Made by a program: the position numbers and the translations under genes. From a virus, in the IMG/VR virus record IMGVR_UViG_3300025298_000118, positions 1-39,893 of that record: 39,893 nt of DNA. One strand, 5' to 3'. The notes beneath the pieces are model-generated. The model saw nothing but the letters and a program-made list of their open reading frames with translations. It was not told where the DNA came from and did not search any database. Of this stretch, positions 1 to 7,359 are shown in pieces; the stretch's first letter is position 1, and each line of letters starts with the position of its first letter.

Positions 1-1290
1 ATGCCATTTGATGCGCGCGCCGCCAAACTTTTGCCAGCAGGCCAACACTTTACCATTTCCGAGTGCCCAGGACTGCGTTTTGAAGTGACGGCCACCAAGA
101 GATCCTGGATCTATCGTTATAAAAGCCCCATCGACGGTAAGATGAAGCAGACTAAGATCGGCGAATGGCCGACTGTTTCGTTCGCAGCTGCGACAGTGGC
201 CTGGGAAAAACTACGCCTGGCGCGTGCCGACGGCGCCGATCCCAGCGCGGCAAAGCGCGCCGAACGTGGCGAGAAGCGTGCGGCTGCGGCGGCCGAGCGC
301 GAGCGCGTGGCAATGGAGGTGGTCACTGTGGCGGACGTTTGTGACAACTACCTGGTTAAGTACATTGACAAGAACCGCGGCGAGAAAGGTGCGGCTGAGG
401 TTCGACGCATGTTCGAGACCATGCTGGGCGAGACCGGGCGCATGCGAGCGGCAGACGTCACGCGGTCGGTGGCGTTCGATTTGATCGAATCATTCGGACA
501 TATTCCGGTCCAAGCCGCAAAGTTGCGGGCGGAGATCGGAGCTGCGTGGGACTATGCACTCGATTCTGGCCGGCTGCCCGAATCCGTGCCGAATTGGTGG
601 CGCTTGATCATGCGAGGCAAATTACGCAGTAAGGGACGAATGATCCAAGGGACGCCGGCCGGTGTCGTGAAGCGAGTTCTAAGCGAGTCCGAGCTGACCA
701 TTATCATTCCATGGCTTCCCAATTTCTCTCGCCTGGTTGAAGACGTGCTTACTCTGTACCTTTGGACCTGTGCCCGTGGCTCGGAGATCATGGCCATGCA
801 TTCTGGCGAGATTACGGAGGAGGCGGATGGTTTGTGGTGGACTGTTCCGAAGGATAAAACTAAGAACAGTTGGCGGGAACACGCGACGGACTTCAGGGTG
901 CCTCTGGTCGGTAGGGCGGAACGCATCGTCCGGCGCCGGCTTGAGATCGCTGGTGGAGGATACCTGTTTCCATCCAAGCATTGCGCCTCGGGACACGTCG
1001 AGCAAAAGAACGTCGCGTCGCAGGTGTGGCTACACATGCCCTACTCGCAGACGCGACCGGCCTACGAGCGTCCGAGATTGCCAGTGGACCGCTGGGCGCC
1101 CCATGATTTACGGCGCAGCTCGCGGACTCAGTTAGCTGCCCTCGGCTGCCCGGACGAAGTGGGGGAGGCGATTCTAGGTCACATGAAGCAAGGCATAACC
1201 GGCGTATACAACCGGCATACTTACGACAAGGAAAAACGCGAGTGGCTCTCGCGCCTTGATCCTCATCTGGAAAAACTCGCGGGCATCTGA
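1..1290 (+). CDS. int: P4-type tyrosine integrase
   Basis: Site-specific tyrosine recombinase of 429 aa that would integrate and excise the prophage. The N-terminal ~90 residues look like the DUF4102 arm-binding domain of P4-type integrases (GLRFEVTATKRSWIYRYK). A core-binding domain follows and the catalytic domain begins near residue 225. The catalytic set is visible: R259 (CARGSE), a lysine near K284-K288, H368 and R371 (HDLRR), H394 (LGHM) and the nucleophile Y403 (GVYNRH). Length and residues are normal, so it should be active. It is transcribed toward the phage interior. P4-type integrases usually sit beside the tRNA they target, so attL/attB is expected just left of position 1, outside the window. 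An AlpA-type gene that could control excision lies at 2241-2474. Confidence 0.96.
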   Translation: MPFDARAAKLLPAGQHFTISECPGLRFEVTATKRSWIYRYKSPIDGKMKQTKIGEWPTVSFAAATVAWEKLRLARADGADPSAAKRAERGEKRAAAAAERERVAMEVVTVADVCDNYLVKYIDKNRGEKGAAEVRRMFETMLGETGRMRAADVTRSVAFDLIESFGHIPVQAAKLRAEIGAAWDYALDSGRLPESVPNWWRLIMRGKLRSKGRMIQGTPAGVVKRVLSESELTIIIPWLPNFSRLVEDVLTLYLWTCARGSEIMAMHSGEITEEADGLWWTVPKDKTKNSWREHATDFRVPLVGRAERIVRRRLEIAGGGYLFPSKHCASGHVEQKNVASQVWLHMPYSQTRPAYERPRLPVDRWAPHDLRRSSRTQLAALGCPDEVGEAILGHMKQGITGVYNRHTYDKEKREWLSRLDPHLEKLAGI

Positions 1291-1420
1291 ACCACGTGGA
1301 TGAAGTAGCTCCGCCTGGACCTGACATTGGGCTTCAGATAGGTTAGAGTCCGCTTAGGGCGCTTTTGCCCATCGGTGTGCGCAAATTGCACTCACTGCAA
1401 CTCAACTGAAAGGATAGAGT

Positions 1421-1606
1421 ATGTCTGAGTTTTCTGCTGGCGATATTGTTCAATTGAAGAGTGGCGGCCCTGAAATGACAATTGAAGACATTGGCGATTA
1501 CTCGGTGGACGAAAGTGGAAAGCAAAGTGCCAATTGCGTTTGGTTCGATGGAAAGAAGCAAACCAGCCACGTATTTGCGCTCCATACGCTGAGGAAAATC
1601 TCGTAA
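1421..1606 (+). CDS. YodC-like DUF2158 small protein
   Basis: A 61-aa protein matching the YodC/DUF2158 pattern: an N-terminal 'GDIVQLKSGGPEMT' strand-turn segment and a later 'CVWFDGKKQ' segment, giving a small all-beta fold. The function of the family is unknown. ATG at 1421 has a good ribosome binding site (AAAGGA at 1407-1412). It stands alone between the integrase and a small membrane protein. The 130 bp before it show no strong promoter that I can name. Such genes are common lysogenic-conversion or accessory genes in prophages. Confidence 0.8.
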   Translation: MSEFSAGDIVQLKSGGPEMTIEDIGDYSVDESGKQSANCVWFDGKKQTSHVFALHTLRKIS

Positions 1607-1621
1607 AGGCCCAACCATTAA

Positions 1622-1682
1622 TCCAGCGGACGCCTGATGGCGCCGCTGACTTGAAACATTGAACGGCCGTCTTTGTAGAATC
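1622..1682 (+). repeat. Diverged direct repeat, copy A (about 60 bp)
   Basis: About 70% identical by eye to 2121-2180, the two copies flanking the 1705-2112 gene. Shared blocks are TCCAGCG.ACG..CT, CGCCGCTGA, TGAACGGC and CTTTGTA.AATC. The right end (TTTGTAGAATC) looks like an extended -10 promoter element and lies just before the ribosome binding site of the 1705 gene, so this copy may be its promoter. Confidence 0.55.
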
Positions 1683-1704
1683 TTCAACGCCCAGGAGCAT
1701 TTTT

Positions 1705-2112
1705 TTGAACTCTACCGACTTCGTCAGCTTCCTGAAGGACTGGATTCTCCCGATGGGGAGCCTTCTTCTTTCGATATGGTTTGCGGCGTCAGCAAAACAC
1801 GATGCTCAACAGGCAGACGCAATCCTCAAGAACATAAATGCAGCCGTCGATGGATGGCAACGCCAGATCATGTCATCGACGGCAAATATATTGGATTCGT
1901 TACCCCAAGTCGTGGAGGGACGGGCCACTCAGGCACGCATTGATGCAGCAAAGGCATTAACTGAGGGAATCCAAGCCGCAATTCACGAGATTGCTCTAAA
2001 TCCTAAAGGTGGTGCGCCTGGCTTAACTCAGAATGAAAATCTGAAAACGCTGGTTACTCAGTTGAATGAACTTCTCTCGACAATGGCGGTTGCGAAAACT
2101 GATAAGGCCTGA
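1705..2112 (+). CDS. Small membrane-anchored protein, unknown function
   Basis: A 135-aa protein starting with TTG at 1705 behind a clear CAGGAG site (1692-1697, 7-nt spacing). Residues ~8-28 (FLKDWILPMGSLLLSIWFAA) form a single hydrophobic segment near the N-terminus. The rest is soluble and mostly helical with coiled-coil character (DAQQADAILKNINAAVDGWQ). That suggests a bitopic inner-membrane protein with a cytoplasmic helical tail, although topology cannot be settled from sequence. I do not recognise a family. It lies in the left accessory region between two diverged copies of a 60-bp repeat, which suggests an independently acquired, self-promoted gene. Confidence 0.6.
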   Translation: MNSTDFVSFLKDWILPMGSLLLSIWFAASAKHDAQQADAILKNINAAVDGWQRQIMSSTANILDSLPQVVEGRATQARIDAAKALTEGIQAAIHEIALNPKGGAPGLTQNENLKTLVTQLNELLSTMAVAKTDKA

Positions 2113-2120
2113 CCGTCAGC

Positions 2121-2180
2121 TCCAGCGTACGTCTCACGACGCCGCTGAGCAATCACGCTGAACGGCTACTTTGTAAAATC
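2121..2180 (+). repeat. Diverged direct repeat, copy B
   Basis: Second copy of the element at 1622-1682, placed just after the membrane-protein gene and ending in TTTGTAAAATC. No convincing plus-strand gene follows. If it is a promoter it would fire into the 3' end of the alpA gene on the other strand, giving an antisense transcript. Confidence 0.5.
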
Positions 2181-2240
2181 ATGCATTGCCGCTTTGGGGA
2201 ATCTTGCGGCGCCAGATGCGTCTGACAGGGCGCTCATTAT

Positions 2241-2474
2241 CTACTTTGCCTTACGGCTACCGGTGTTGGGCGGCGGCGGCAGATCGGATACCGGCCGCTC
2301 TTCAGCCCAAGCCTGTACCTCGCGAACCAGCCAGCCGACACGCTGCGCGGACAACTTGCGCGGAGGTGGAAACTCGCTCTGACGGACCAGCTTTTGGATG
2401 GTCGCTGTTGAGAGCGACAACAGGTTAGCCACTTCAGGCAGGTCCACATAAAGTCGGTTCATATTCATACTCAT
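2241..2474 (-). CDS. AlpA-family DNA-binding regulator / excisionase
   Basis: A 77-aa MerR-like winged-helix protein of the AlpA family. Residues ~9-33 (VDLPEVANLLSLSTATIQKLVRQ) are the helix-turn-helix. They are followed by the family's 'FPPPRKLSAQRVGWLVREVQAWAEER' wing and helix, here split by nothing unusual. AlpA proteins act as excision factors or activators of P4-type integrases, which fits the integrase at 1-1290. The start was chosen at 2474 because its ATG overlaps the TGA of the preceding gene (ATGA), the coupling used repeatedly in this operon; a longer upstream reading is less likely. It is the last gene of the left early operon. Confidence 0.82.
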   Translation of the reverse strand: MSMNMNRLYVDLPEVANLLSLSTATIQKLVRQSEFPPPRKLSAQRVGWLVREVQAWAEERPVSDLPPPPNTGSRKAK

Positions 2475-2677
2475 TTCGTGTTTTCGTTCAGGTTGCATTC
2501 GATCCGGTTGACCTGGTCTTTGAAAGGGCAGGTGGGGCACGCGAGGCTGCCGTCCTCGCATGAGTCAGCCTGCATGTTTGACAGGTCGCGTTCCGCTGCA
2601 GCGGAATAACAGGCAACAGCAATTGCTGCCTCCTGGTCGGCGTAGACGTGGCCAATGGCAATGATGTTTCGATCCAT
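2471..2677 (-). CDS. Cys-rich small protein, unknown function
   Basis: A 68-aa protein with five cysteines, four of them clustered after residue 38 (C-E-D, CPTC, and C near the end), which may bind a metal. Its start lies 2 bp beyond the stop of the ParB-like gene, and its stop overlaps the next start as ATGA, so it is translated as part of the left operon. I recognise no family. Its placement between a ParB-like protein and AlpA suggests an early function, but this is context only. Confidence 0.6.
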   Translation of the reverse strand: MDRNIIAIGHVYADQEAAIAVACYSAAAERDLSNMQADSCEDGSLACPTCPFKDQVNRIECNLNENTK

Positions 2678-2679
2678 GA

Positions 2680-4737
2680 TTATTTTCCGATCGATGTAGT
2701 TGGGAATGGCCAGGCTTCAGCAGGAGTCAGTGCGGCAGCTGCCTGTGCGGCGCGGTCCTTTTTGACCTTGATCAACGGGCCTGCGGATTCGTGTCTCGGG
2801 CTGTCCGCCTTCGACTTCAGTGTTATCGTTTTTCGCGAGGTTGGCGTAGTCGCCTCCGTTGCACTTGCGGGCGTCTCGATCGCTGCCAAATCAGCCTTGG
2901 GCTCCGGTGCCGCTTCCGGGGTGCTCGTCGTCACTGCATCTGATGCTGGAACTGCCGGCGTGTCCTTGATGGCAGGCTTTGCAGCTGCTTTTTTCGCCGC
3001 TGATTTTGTCTTCGCTGGAGTGGAAAGCAAGTCGGCCTGACTCGCGCATGGCACTTTCTTGGCCTTCGTTTTTTTCTTGTCCTTGGCAGCTTCCTTCTCC
3101 TTGGATGCCTTGACTATGGCAGCACGGATTGCTGGCGCATCGATGCCTGCGTCCTCGGCCGCTTTGAGCATGCGCGCCGGCTTTTCACCATTGCCTGTGT
3201 AAGTGTTGACGATCAGGTCACGGGCAAGCGCCAAGTCAATGATCAGCTGACGCACATCCGCTGCAGGCATCTGGCGTATGGCCGCCTTGATTCTGTCGGA
3301 CCCGTTTACCCACTTTTTGTTGAAGTAGCCGCTTTCGAACTCGCTTCCGGTCCAGGAATAGGTTTTTCGGATGAAGCCATCGGCTTCATTTGGGCACGCG
3401 CTGAACAACAATACGGCAATTTCATGCTCATCGTATGCGGGAGACCCATGCGTTAGGGCGTGAGTGCGAAGGGCCGTAAATAAGTCTCGGCGGTATTGGC
3501 GCTCGATCCCTGCTTCGCGCTCTTGCTGCTTCTCCTTGGCCTTTGCTTTTGCTGCCTCAGCGGCCGGCGTTTTGCCCGCAGCCTCAGACTCTTGGACGTG
3601 CTCCTCCAAGTCTTTCGTCTTCGCCGCTTCGATCAGCTTTCCTGGCTTGTGCGGGTCTTCGATCAAAACGGTCTCGGGCAGGTTCTTTCCGAGCAGCTTG
3701 CGATAGGTAGTCTCCTTCCCACCTACATAAAACTTTGCGTCTAGAGCGCTATAGCCGCCGCTCAGCGAGTCATTCCATGAACTGGTCTTAATCTTCTTGG
3801 CAGCATCGCCGGTGACAACAGTCTTGCCTGTGTCCTCTGCCTTTTTGCGGGCGTTGGCTGCGTGTGCAGCTTCCTTTTCACGGAAACAAGTTGGGTCGGT
3901 GCAGACGTTTGCATTTTTGTCCCCACCATCGAAGTCTGGCTGATTGCCCGAGCGTTTTGGACAATCTGCGCAGGAACCTGCGCTGTTAACCAGATTCGCG
4001 TCTTTGATGGAGAACACTGCGCCTTTGAGTTCGATCGTGTACTTCGAACGAAGGTGATCGCGGACCTCGCGAACGGACATTTTTCTACCATAGTAGTCTG
4101 GCTCGGAAACTTCTTTTGCAGCCTTGGCCTGCATCGCTGGCGTAGGCAGGCGCGCAAGCAGCTCGGCCACTGATTCTTCGAACTTCCCGTCCAGGAACAT
4201 GTCGCGTAATGTGAGCGAGAGACGGCACAGCTTGAGGCGGTTATAGACGTAGGTTCGGCTTTTTTTGGTGTGTTCGACCAATTGCTCGATCGTATAGCCA
4301 TGGTTGTGCATCAAGCCTTGATACCCCTCAGCCTCTTCGAGCGGATGCGGGTCTTCGCGCTGGATATTTTCCAGAAGCTGGATGACAGCAGCCTGTTCGT
4401 CTGTCAGGAACTTGATGCGCGCAGGTACGCGTTGGAGTCCGGCCATGACCGCAGCGCGGAAGCGGCGTTCGCCGGCGACGATCTCAAATTGTTGTGGCTG
4501 GTCGCTAGTAGGCTTCACTGGGCGCAACAGCAGGTGCTGCAGAATGCCGTACTCGGCCACGTTCTCCGCCATTTGTTGCAGTGCTTCTTCGTAGAAGCGC
4601 TTACGATTGGTAGGGGAGATCCTGATATTCCAAGTATCGACCTCCTGGTGGCCTTCGATAACCAGTTCGTCGACCACGATCACGCGGTCAGCCGGCATAG
4701 GCACCACAGGCGGTGCAAGTACAACGAGTTTTTTCAT
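2680..4737 (-). CDS. ParB/Spo0J-family DNA-binding protein (no ParA)
   Basis: A 685-aa protein with an N-terminal ParB domain. It contains the CTPase motifs GERRFRAA (residues 89-96) and ENIQRED (123-129) followed by PLEEAEGY, then a helix-turn-helix at ~149-170 (TIEQLVEHTKKSRTYVYNRL) that should read a palindromic parS-like site. Residues ~256-290 carry a CADCP...CTDPTCF zinc-type cluster known from plasmid and PRTRC-type ParB relatives. The C-terminal third is Lys/Ala/Pro-rich and low in complexity. It is much longer than chromosomal ParB (~300 aa). No ParA ATPase is in the window, so a role in gene regulation or DNA organisation is as likely as partition. It sits in the repressor-controlled left operon. 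See the 16-bp palindromes at 5301, 11619, 21874 and 36595 as candidate targets. Confidence 0.88.
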   Translation of the reverse strand: MKKLVVLAPPVVPMPADRVIVVDELVIEGHQEVDTWNIRISPTNRKRFYEEALQQMAENVAEYGILQHLLLRPVKPTSDQPQQFEIVAGERRFRAAVMAGLQRVPARIKFLTDEQAAVIQLLENIQREDPHPLEEAEGYQGLMHNHGYTIEQLVEHTKKSRTYVYNRLKLCRLSLTLRDMFLDGKFEESVAELLARLPTPAMQAKAAKEVSEPDYYGRKMSVREVRDHLRSKYTIELKGAVFSIKDANLVNSAGSCADCPKRSGNQPDFDGGDKNANVCTDPTCFREKEAAHAANARKKAEDTGKTVVTGDAAKKIKTSSWNDSLSGGYSALDAKFYVGGKETTYRKLLGKNLPETVLIEDPHKPGKLIEAAKTKDLEEHVQESEAAGKTPAAEAAKAKAKEKQQEREAGIERQYRRDLFTALRTHALTHGSPAYDEHEIAVLLFSACPNEADGFIRKTYSWTGSEFESGYFNKKWVNGSDRIKAAIRQMPAADVRQLIIDLALARDLIVNTYTGNGEKPARMLKAAEDAGIDAPAIRAAIVKASKEKEAAKDKKKTKAKKVPCASQADLLSTPAKTKSAAKKAAAKPAIKDTPAVPASDAVTTSTPEAAPEPKADLAAIETPASATEATTPTSRKTITLKSKADSPRHESAGPLIKVKKDRAAQAAAALTPAEAWPFPTTSIGK

Positions 4738-4753
4738 GACGTAGGTCTTTCAG

Positions 4754-5275
4754 TTAATCGCGGTCGTTTGCTGCGAGGGATTTGAAATCGATGGGGGGCG
4801 TGCGGCGCACAGGGTGCTTACGTGCATACGAGCGGAGCGCGCAGCCGATCGACGGGTCTTTGAGCGCCGCCTCTAGCGGCCCTGCAACGCGCAATGCGCG
4901 ATGTGCAGCTGCGAGTGCCAGGTCGTCAGGATGCGCGGGTGTAACGGTAATGCCGCACGGTGTGTCGCCGTGGTCGTCTAAGGCTGCTTCGGCTGCGACC
5001 GCTGCATTTAAAGAGCGGGTGCAATAGGATGCAGCGCCTGCGCTTGTGCGAACGGTCACATTGAACTGGTGGACCAAATGCCCGTGCATCGCAAGCGCGG
5101 TACTAAGGTCGTCGGCGGTATCACCGCGCATACCGGCAACGCCCGCCAGGTGGAGCAGTTCGGCGGCATTCGCAGCAGCAGTGTTGAGACGGTTCAGGCT
5201 TGCTACGACTGCTGCAGCCTGCTCGGACAGGCTACCGTGGGAAGTCGTTTCCTGGATGTCGGCGGCGGCGCTCAT
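4754..5275 (-). CDS. Hypothetical left-operon protein (173 aa)
   Basis: Alanine-rich, mostly helical 173-aa protein of no family I recognise. The first ~75 residues (SLNRLNTAAANAAELLHLAGVAG...) look like a helical bundle. The C-terminal part is basic (YARKHPVRRTPP). Its ATG overlaps the stop of the upstream 125-aa gene (ATGA) and its stop is 16 bp before the ParB start, so it is cotranscribed with both. Its length and placement suggest an early accessory role. Confidence 0.65.
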   Translation of the reverse strand: MSAAADIQETTSHGSLSEQAAAVVASLNRLNTAAANAAELLHLAGVAGMRGDTADDLSTALAMHGHLVHQFNVTVRTSAGAASYCTRSLNAAVAAEAALDDHGDTPCGITVTPAHPDDLALAAAHRALRVAGPLEAALKDPSIGCALRSYARKHPVRRTPPIDFKSLAANDRD

Positions 5276-5649
5276 TGAGTCGCCTCTTGATCGTTGATAT
5301 GTGCAGACGTCTGCACACGTTCAACTTTTTTATTCAAGTTTCGGGCAGCAATGTACGCGTGGCCCTTGAGGCCCGCGAGCGGAACCGGAGAGGGCGGAAA
5401 CACTCGCTGCAACCTGTTTGCGTGGAACAGTTGAGTTCCCTGATCTGCGCCAGCGAAGAACGCATCAGCTTGCGGCGAGCCTTCCGCAAACGGACAGGCG
5501 AATGGTTTTCCAATTGTGAGCTGCAGCAGGCGTGCGTGAGCGCCGGAGCGGTATTCTTGGCTCCGTACTGCTTTTTGGGATGTGGAGGCGAACGCCTCCT
5601 GCAAGATTGCAGCAACTGCAGCCGCAGGGGAATTTCGGAATTGATGCAT
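5272..5649 (-). CDS. First gene of the left operon, hypothetical (125 aa)
   Basis: A 125-aa protein of unknown family. ATG at 5649 follows a GGAG site about 7 nt upstream and lies ~25 bp downstream of the predicted left promoter -10 and operator. The middle contains 'GKPFACPFAEGSPQADAFFAGADQG', a compact Cys/Pro/Gly stretch, and the C-terminus is basic (ARNLNKKVERVQTSA). The gene ends with an ATGA overlap to the next one. The exact 16-bp palindrome at 5301-5316 lies inside it and is read as V-Q-T-S-A. Confidence 0.65.
   Translation of the reverse strand: MHQFRNSPAAAVAAILQEAFASTSQKAVRSQEYRSGAHARLLQLTIGKPFACPFAEGSPQADAFFAGADQGTQLFHANRLQRVFPPSPVPLAGLKGHAYIAARNLNKKVERVQTSAHINDQEATQ
5301..5316. 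repeat. 16-bp palindrome GTGCAGACGTCTGCAC, copy 1
   Basis: A perfect 16-bp palindrome identical to the copies at 11619-11634, 21874-21889 and 36595-36610. It lies near the 3' end of the first left-operon gene. It is a candidate binding site for the phage ParB-like protein. Confidence 0.9.
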
Positions 5650-5680
5650 CTATCGCTCCGTCGTTAAACAAGACGGAGCG

Positions 5681-5722
5681 ATTAAACACCATGTTTAAAA
5701 TTCAGTCAAACATTTTGTTTAA
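5681..5722 (-). promoter_or_regulatory. Left early promoter PL with two repressor operators
   Basis: On the minus strand TTGACT (complement of 5704-5709), a 17-bp spacer and TTTAAT (complement of 5681-5686) form a strong sigma-70 promoter reading into the left operon. Operator 1 (5682-5698) is TTAAACA-N3-TGTTTAA and covers the -10. Operator 2 (5706-5722) has one mismatch and covers the -35. The same promoter/operator arrangement occurs on the other side of the repressor gene. Confidence 0.85.
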
Positions 5723-5723
5723 T

Positions 5724-6416
5724 TCAGATGTGCGTACTTTCTTTCCTGACAACCTTTCCGACGATAATGCATTCCCCATTGCGGCAGAGTTTGCGATGGA
5801 AGCGCCGTTGATCGGTATTGTCTGAAGTCAGCCACCACTCACCTACGTCCCTGCTCAGGCGCTTAATCACTGCCTCGCCCTCATAGTTGACAGCGTATAC
5901 GCTTCCGTCAACTGGGCGAGTGTCAGCAAGATTGATGACGACGATATCGCCTTCGTACAAGGCCGGCTCCATGCTCTCACCTTTGACTTGAATTGCAACG
6001 AGGCGTTTCGGGTCAAGATTTTGGCGATCTGCCCAGCTTCGATCTATGCGCAGAATTCCGTGGCCTCGCTGATCGGGTTCGGTTTGAATCCCCATAATCC
6101 CCGCTTGCAACCGCAGGTGCACGCGAGGAATTCCATACGTGTAAGGATCGTCTGGCCCGGCCGCCACAACCTGCATTACACCAGGAGGTAATTCCGGTGC
6201 CGACAGAATCATCTCTCCTTCCCCAGAATCCAACCAGGTAGCAGAACAGCCAATCGTGGCTTGCGCGGCAAGCATTCCGGGTTTTGAAATGCCGCGTGCT
6301 TCCCAATTGTTTACCGTTTGGGAGGAGAGATTCAACGCCCTTGCGAGCTCAGTTTGAGTGTTAATGCCACGCAGGGTTTTGGCGGCGGCGTATAGGCGGG
6401 TCATTTGTGGATGCAT
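5724..6416 (-). CDS. CI-type S24 phage repressor
   Basis: Lysogeny repressor of 230 aa from the ATG at 6416; a 19-residue N-terminal extension is possible in frame. Residues ~20-43 form the helix-turn-helix (TQTELARALNLSSQTVNNWE). The C-terminal half is an S24/LexA-type peptidase and dimerisation domain with the catalytic serine S148 in GESMEPAL and the lysine K185 in AVIKRL. An Ala-Gly pair at 105-106 (LQAG) is a candidate self-cleavage site, so SOS induction by RecA is likely. The gene sits between divergent promoters whose -10 regions are covered by TTAAACA-N3-TGTTTAA operators, presumably its targets. Confidence 0.92.
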   Translation of the reverse strand: MHPQMTRLYAAAKTLRGINTQTELARALNLSSQTVNNWEARGISKPGMLAAQATIGCSATWLDSGEGEMILSAPELPPGVMQVVAAGPDDPYTYGIPRVHLRLQAGIMGIQTEPDQRGHGILRIDRSWADRQNLDPKRLVAIQVKGESMEPALYEGDIVVINLADTRPVDGSVYAVNYEGEAVIKRLSRDVGEWWLTSDNTDQRRFHRKLCRNGECIIVGKVVRKESTHI

Positions 6417-6436
6417 GTTTAAGATTTTGAGGCCAA

Positions 6437-6453
6437 CTAAACAAATTGTGTTA
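6437..6453. promoter_or_regulatory. Degenerate repressor operator (OR2-like)
   Basis: CTAAACA-AAT-TGTGTTA matches the operator pattern TTAAACA-N3-TGTTTAA with three mismatches. It lies between the right promoter and the repressor start, the place expected for autoregulation. A lone TGTTTAA half-site lies at 6416-6422, at the repressor start codon. Confidence 0.5.
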
Positions 6454-6462
6454 CACACGGTG

Positions 6463-6491
6463 TTGACTCGCAATTAAACATGGTGTTTAAT
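6463..6491 (+). promoter_or_regulatory. Right early promoter PR with operator
   Basis: TTGACT (6463-6468), a 17-bp spacer and TTTAAT (6486-6491) form a sigma-70 promoter reading into the cro-like gene. The perfect palindrome ATTAAACA-TGG-TGTTTAAT (6473-6491) overlaps the spacer and the -10. Its geometry equals that of the left promoter at 5681-5709. Confidence 0.87.
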
Positions 6492-6521
6492 CATGGTCGT
6501 TCATAACCTCCAACAAACGAC

Positions 6522-6818
6522 ATGTGCAAAGACGACTGCAAGCTAATTGACGAGTTGGGCGGACCAGCAAAAGTTGCTCGCCTACTGGGGTATCCCAATC
6601 AAGGTGGGGTGCAACGAGTCCAGAACTGGAAGAGTCGAGGAATTCCACCAAAGGTCCGCCTGGAGCGGCCAGATCTTTTCCCAGTGCCAACGGTTCAGGA
6701 GGCTCACATCCGCAGTAATCCTGGGCATGGCGGGAGGCAGCCGCCGTCGCCGACCCAAATCTTTGACACCGTGCCACAACATTCGGTCGTCGGGAAATTC
6801 AGCGATATGGATGGGTAG
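6522..6818 (+). CDS. Cro/YdaS-like DNA-binding protein
   Basis: A 98-aa protein, first gene under the right promoter and divergent from the repressor, which is the position of cro. Residues ~7-45 (KLIDELGGPAKVARLLGYPNQGGVQRVQNWKSRGIPP) fit a YdaS/Cro-type helix-turn-helix. The tail after residue ~50 is Pro/Gly-rich and appears disordered. The ATG at 6522 has no good ribosome binding site, so expression may be weak. By position it would compete with the repressor for the TTAAACA-type operators. The assignment rests mainly on position plus the HTH pattern. Confidence 0.72.
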   Translation: MCKDDCKLIDELGGPAKVARLLGYPNQGGVQRVQNWKSRGIPPKVRLERPDLFPVPTVQEAHIRSNPGHGGRQPPSPTQIFDTVPQHSVVGKFSDMDG

Positions 6819-6888
6819 GTAGGTCGGCATATCGGAATGTTAGAGAAGAATTTTGTTATCTAAAACCCAAGAACTAAAGGACGATACT

Positions 6889-7359
6889 GTGGAGTTGTTA
6901 GCTGCATACCAAGAAATGATCAAGGTCCACGGCTGGAACGGGACTGCTGCAACTTTAGGCATGAGCAAATCGGCCCTTGAGCAGCGCGTATATGAAGTGA
7001 AGGGCAGTGGCATGCGTGTCGACACCGCGCTGCTGATCCAAGACTACGCGGGCACCAAACACTTTGCGCAAGCAGTGGCACACGCAAGTGGCGGTGTTTT
7101 CTATGCGCTCCCGGAGCCTGGTGATTTGTCGGAAGTAGAGCTGCACGACAAGTTTCATGAACTCTATGAAGAACTGGGCGCATTGTCGCGTGAGTACACG
7201 GAAGCGAAGAAGGACGGAAAGATCGACGCGCGTGAGCGTGCGACCCTCCAGATTCTGGAGAATCGCATGCACACTACGATTCGCGAACTGATGACGCTGA
7301 TGTTCCTGATGCATTGCCCGATTCCGAACCCGGTCGCAACTGCAAGGGAGGCAGCGTAA
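6889..7359 (+). CDS. YmfL/CII-like early regulator
   Basis: A protein of ~156 aa with an N-terminal helix-turn-helix (NGTAATLGMSKSALEQRVYEVKG) typical of YmfL-type phage regulators, which replace CII in many prophages. The C-terminal half is helical and may oligomerise. The GTG at 6889 was chosen because AAAGGA (6876-6881) is well spaced; an in-frame TTG at 6853 would add 12 residues but its purine run is too close. The stop codon overlaps the next start (TAATG). It is second in the right operon, where a switch protein activating replication or establishment genes would be expected; its target is unknown. Confidence 0.7.
   Translation: MELLAAYQEMIKVHGWNGTAATLGMSKSALEQRVYEVKGSGMRVDTALLIQDYAGTKHFAQAVAHASGGVFYALPEPGDLSEVELHDKFHELYEELGALSREYTEAKKDGKIDARERATLQILENRMHTTIRELMTLMFLMHCPIPNPVATAREAA

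Noticed and set aside
2186-2428. Short plus-strand frames after repeat copy B
   Set aside because: They overlap the alpA gene on the other strand and lack a ribosome binding site and any family similarity.
3899-3914. Fifth copy of the 16-bp palindrome inside the parB gene
   Set aside because: Two mismatches (GTGCAGACGTTTGCAT), and the bases encode the conserved Cys-containing N-V-C-T segment, so coding constraint explains it. It is kept only as a weak hint.
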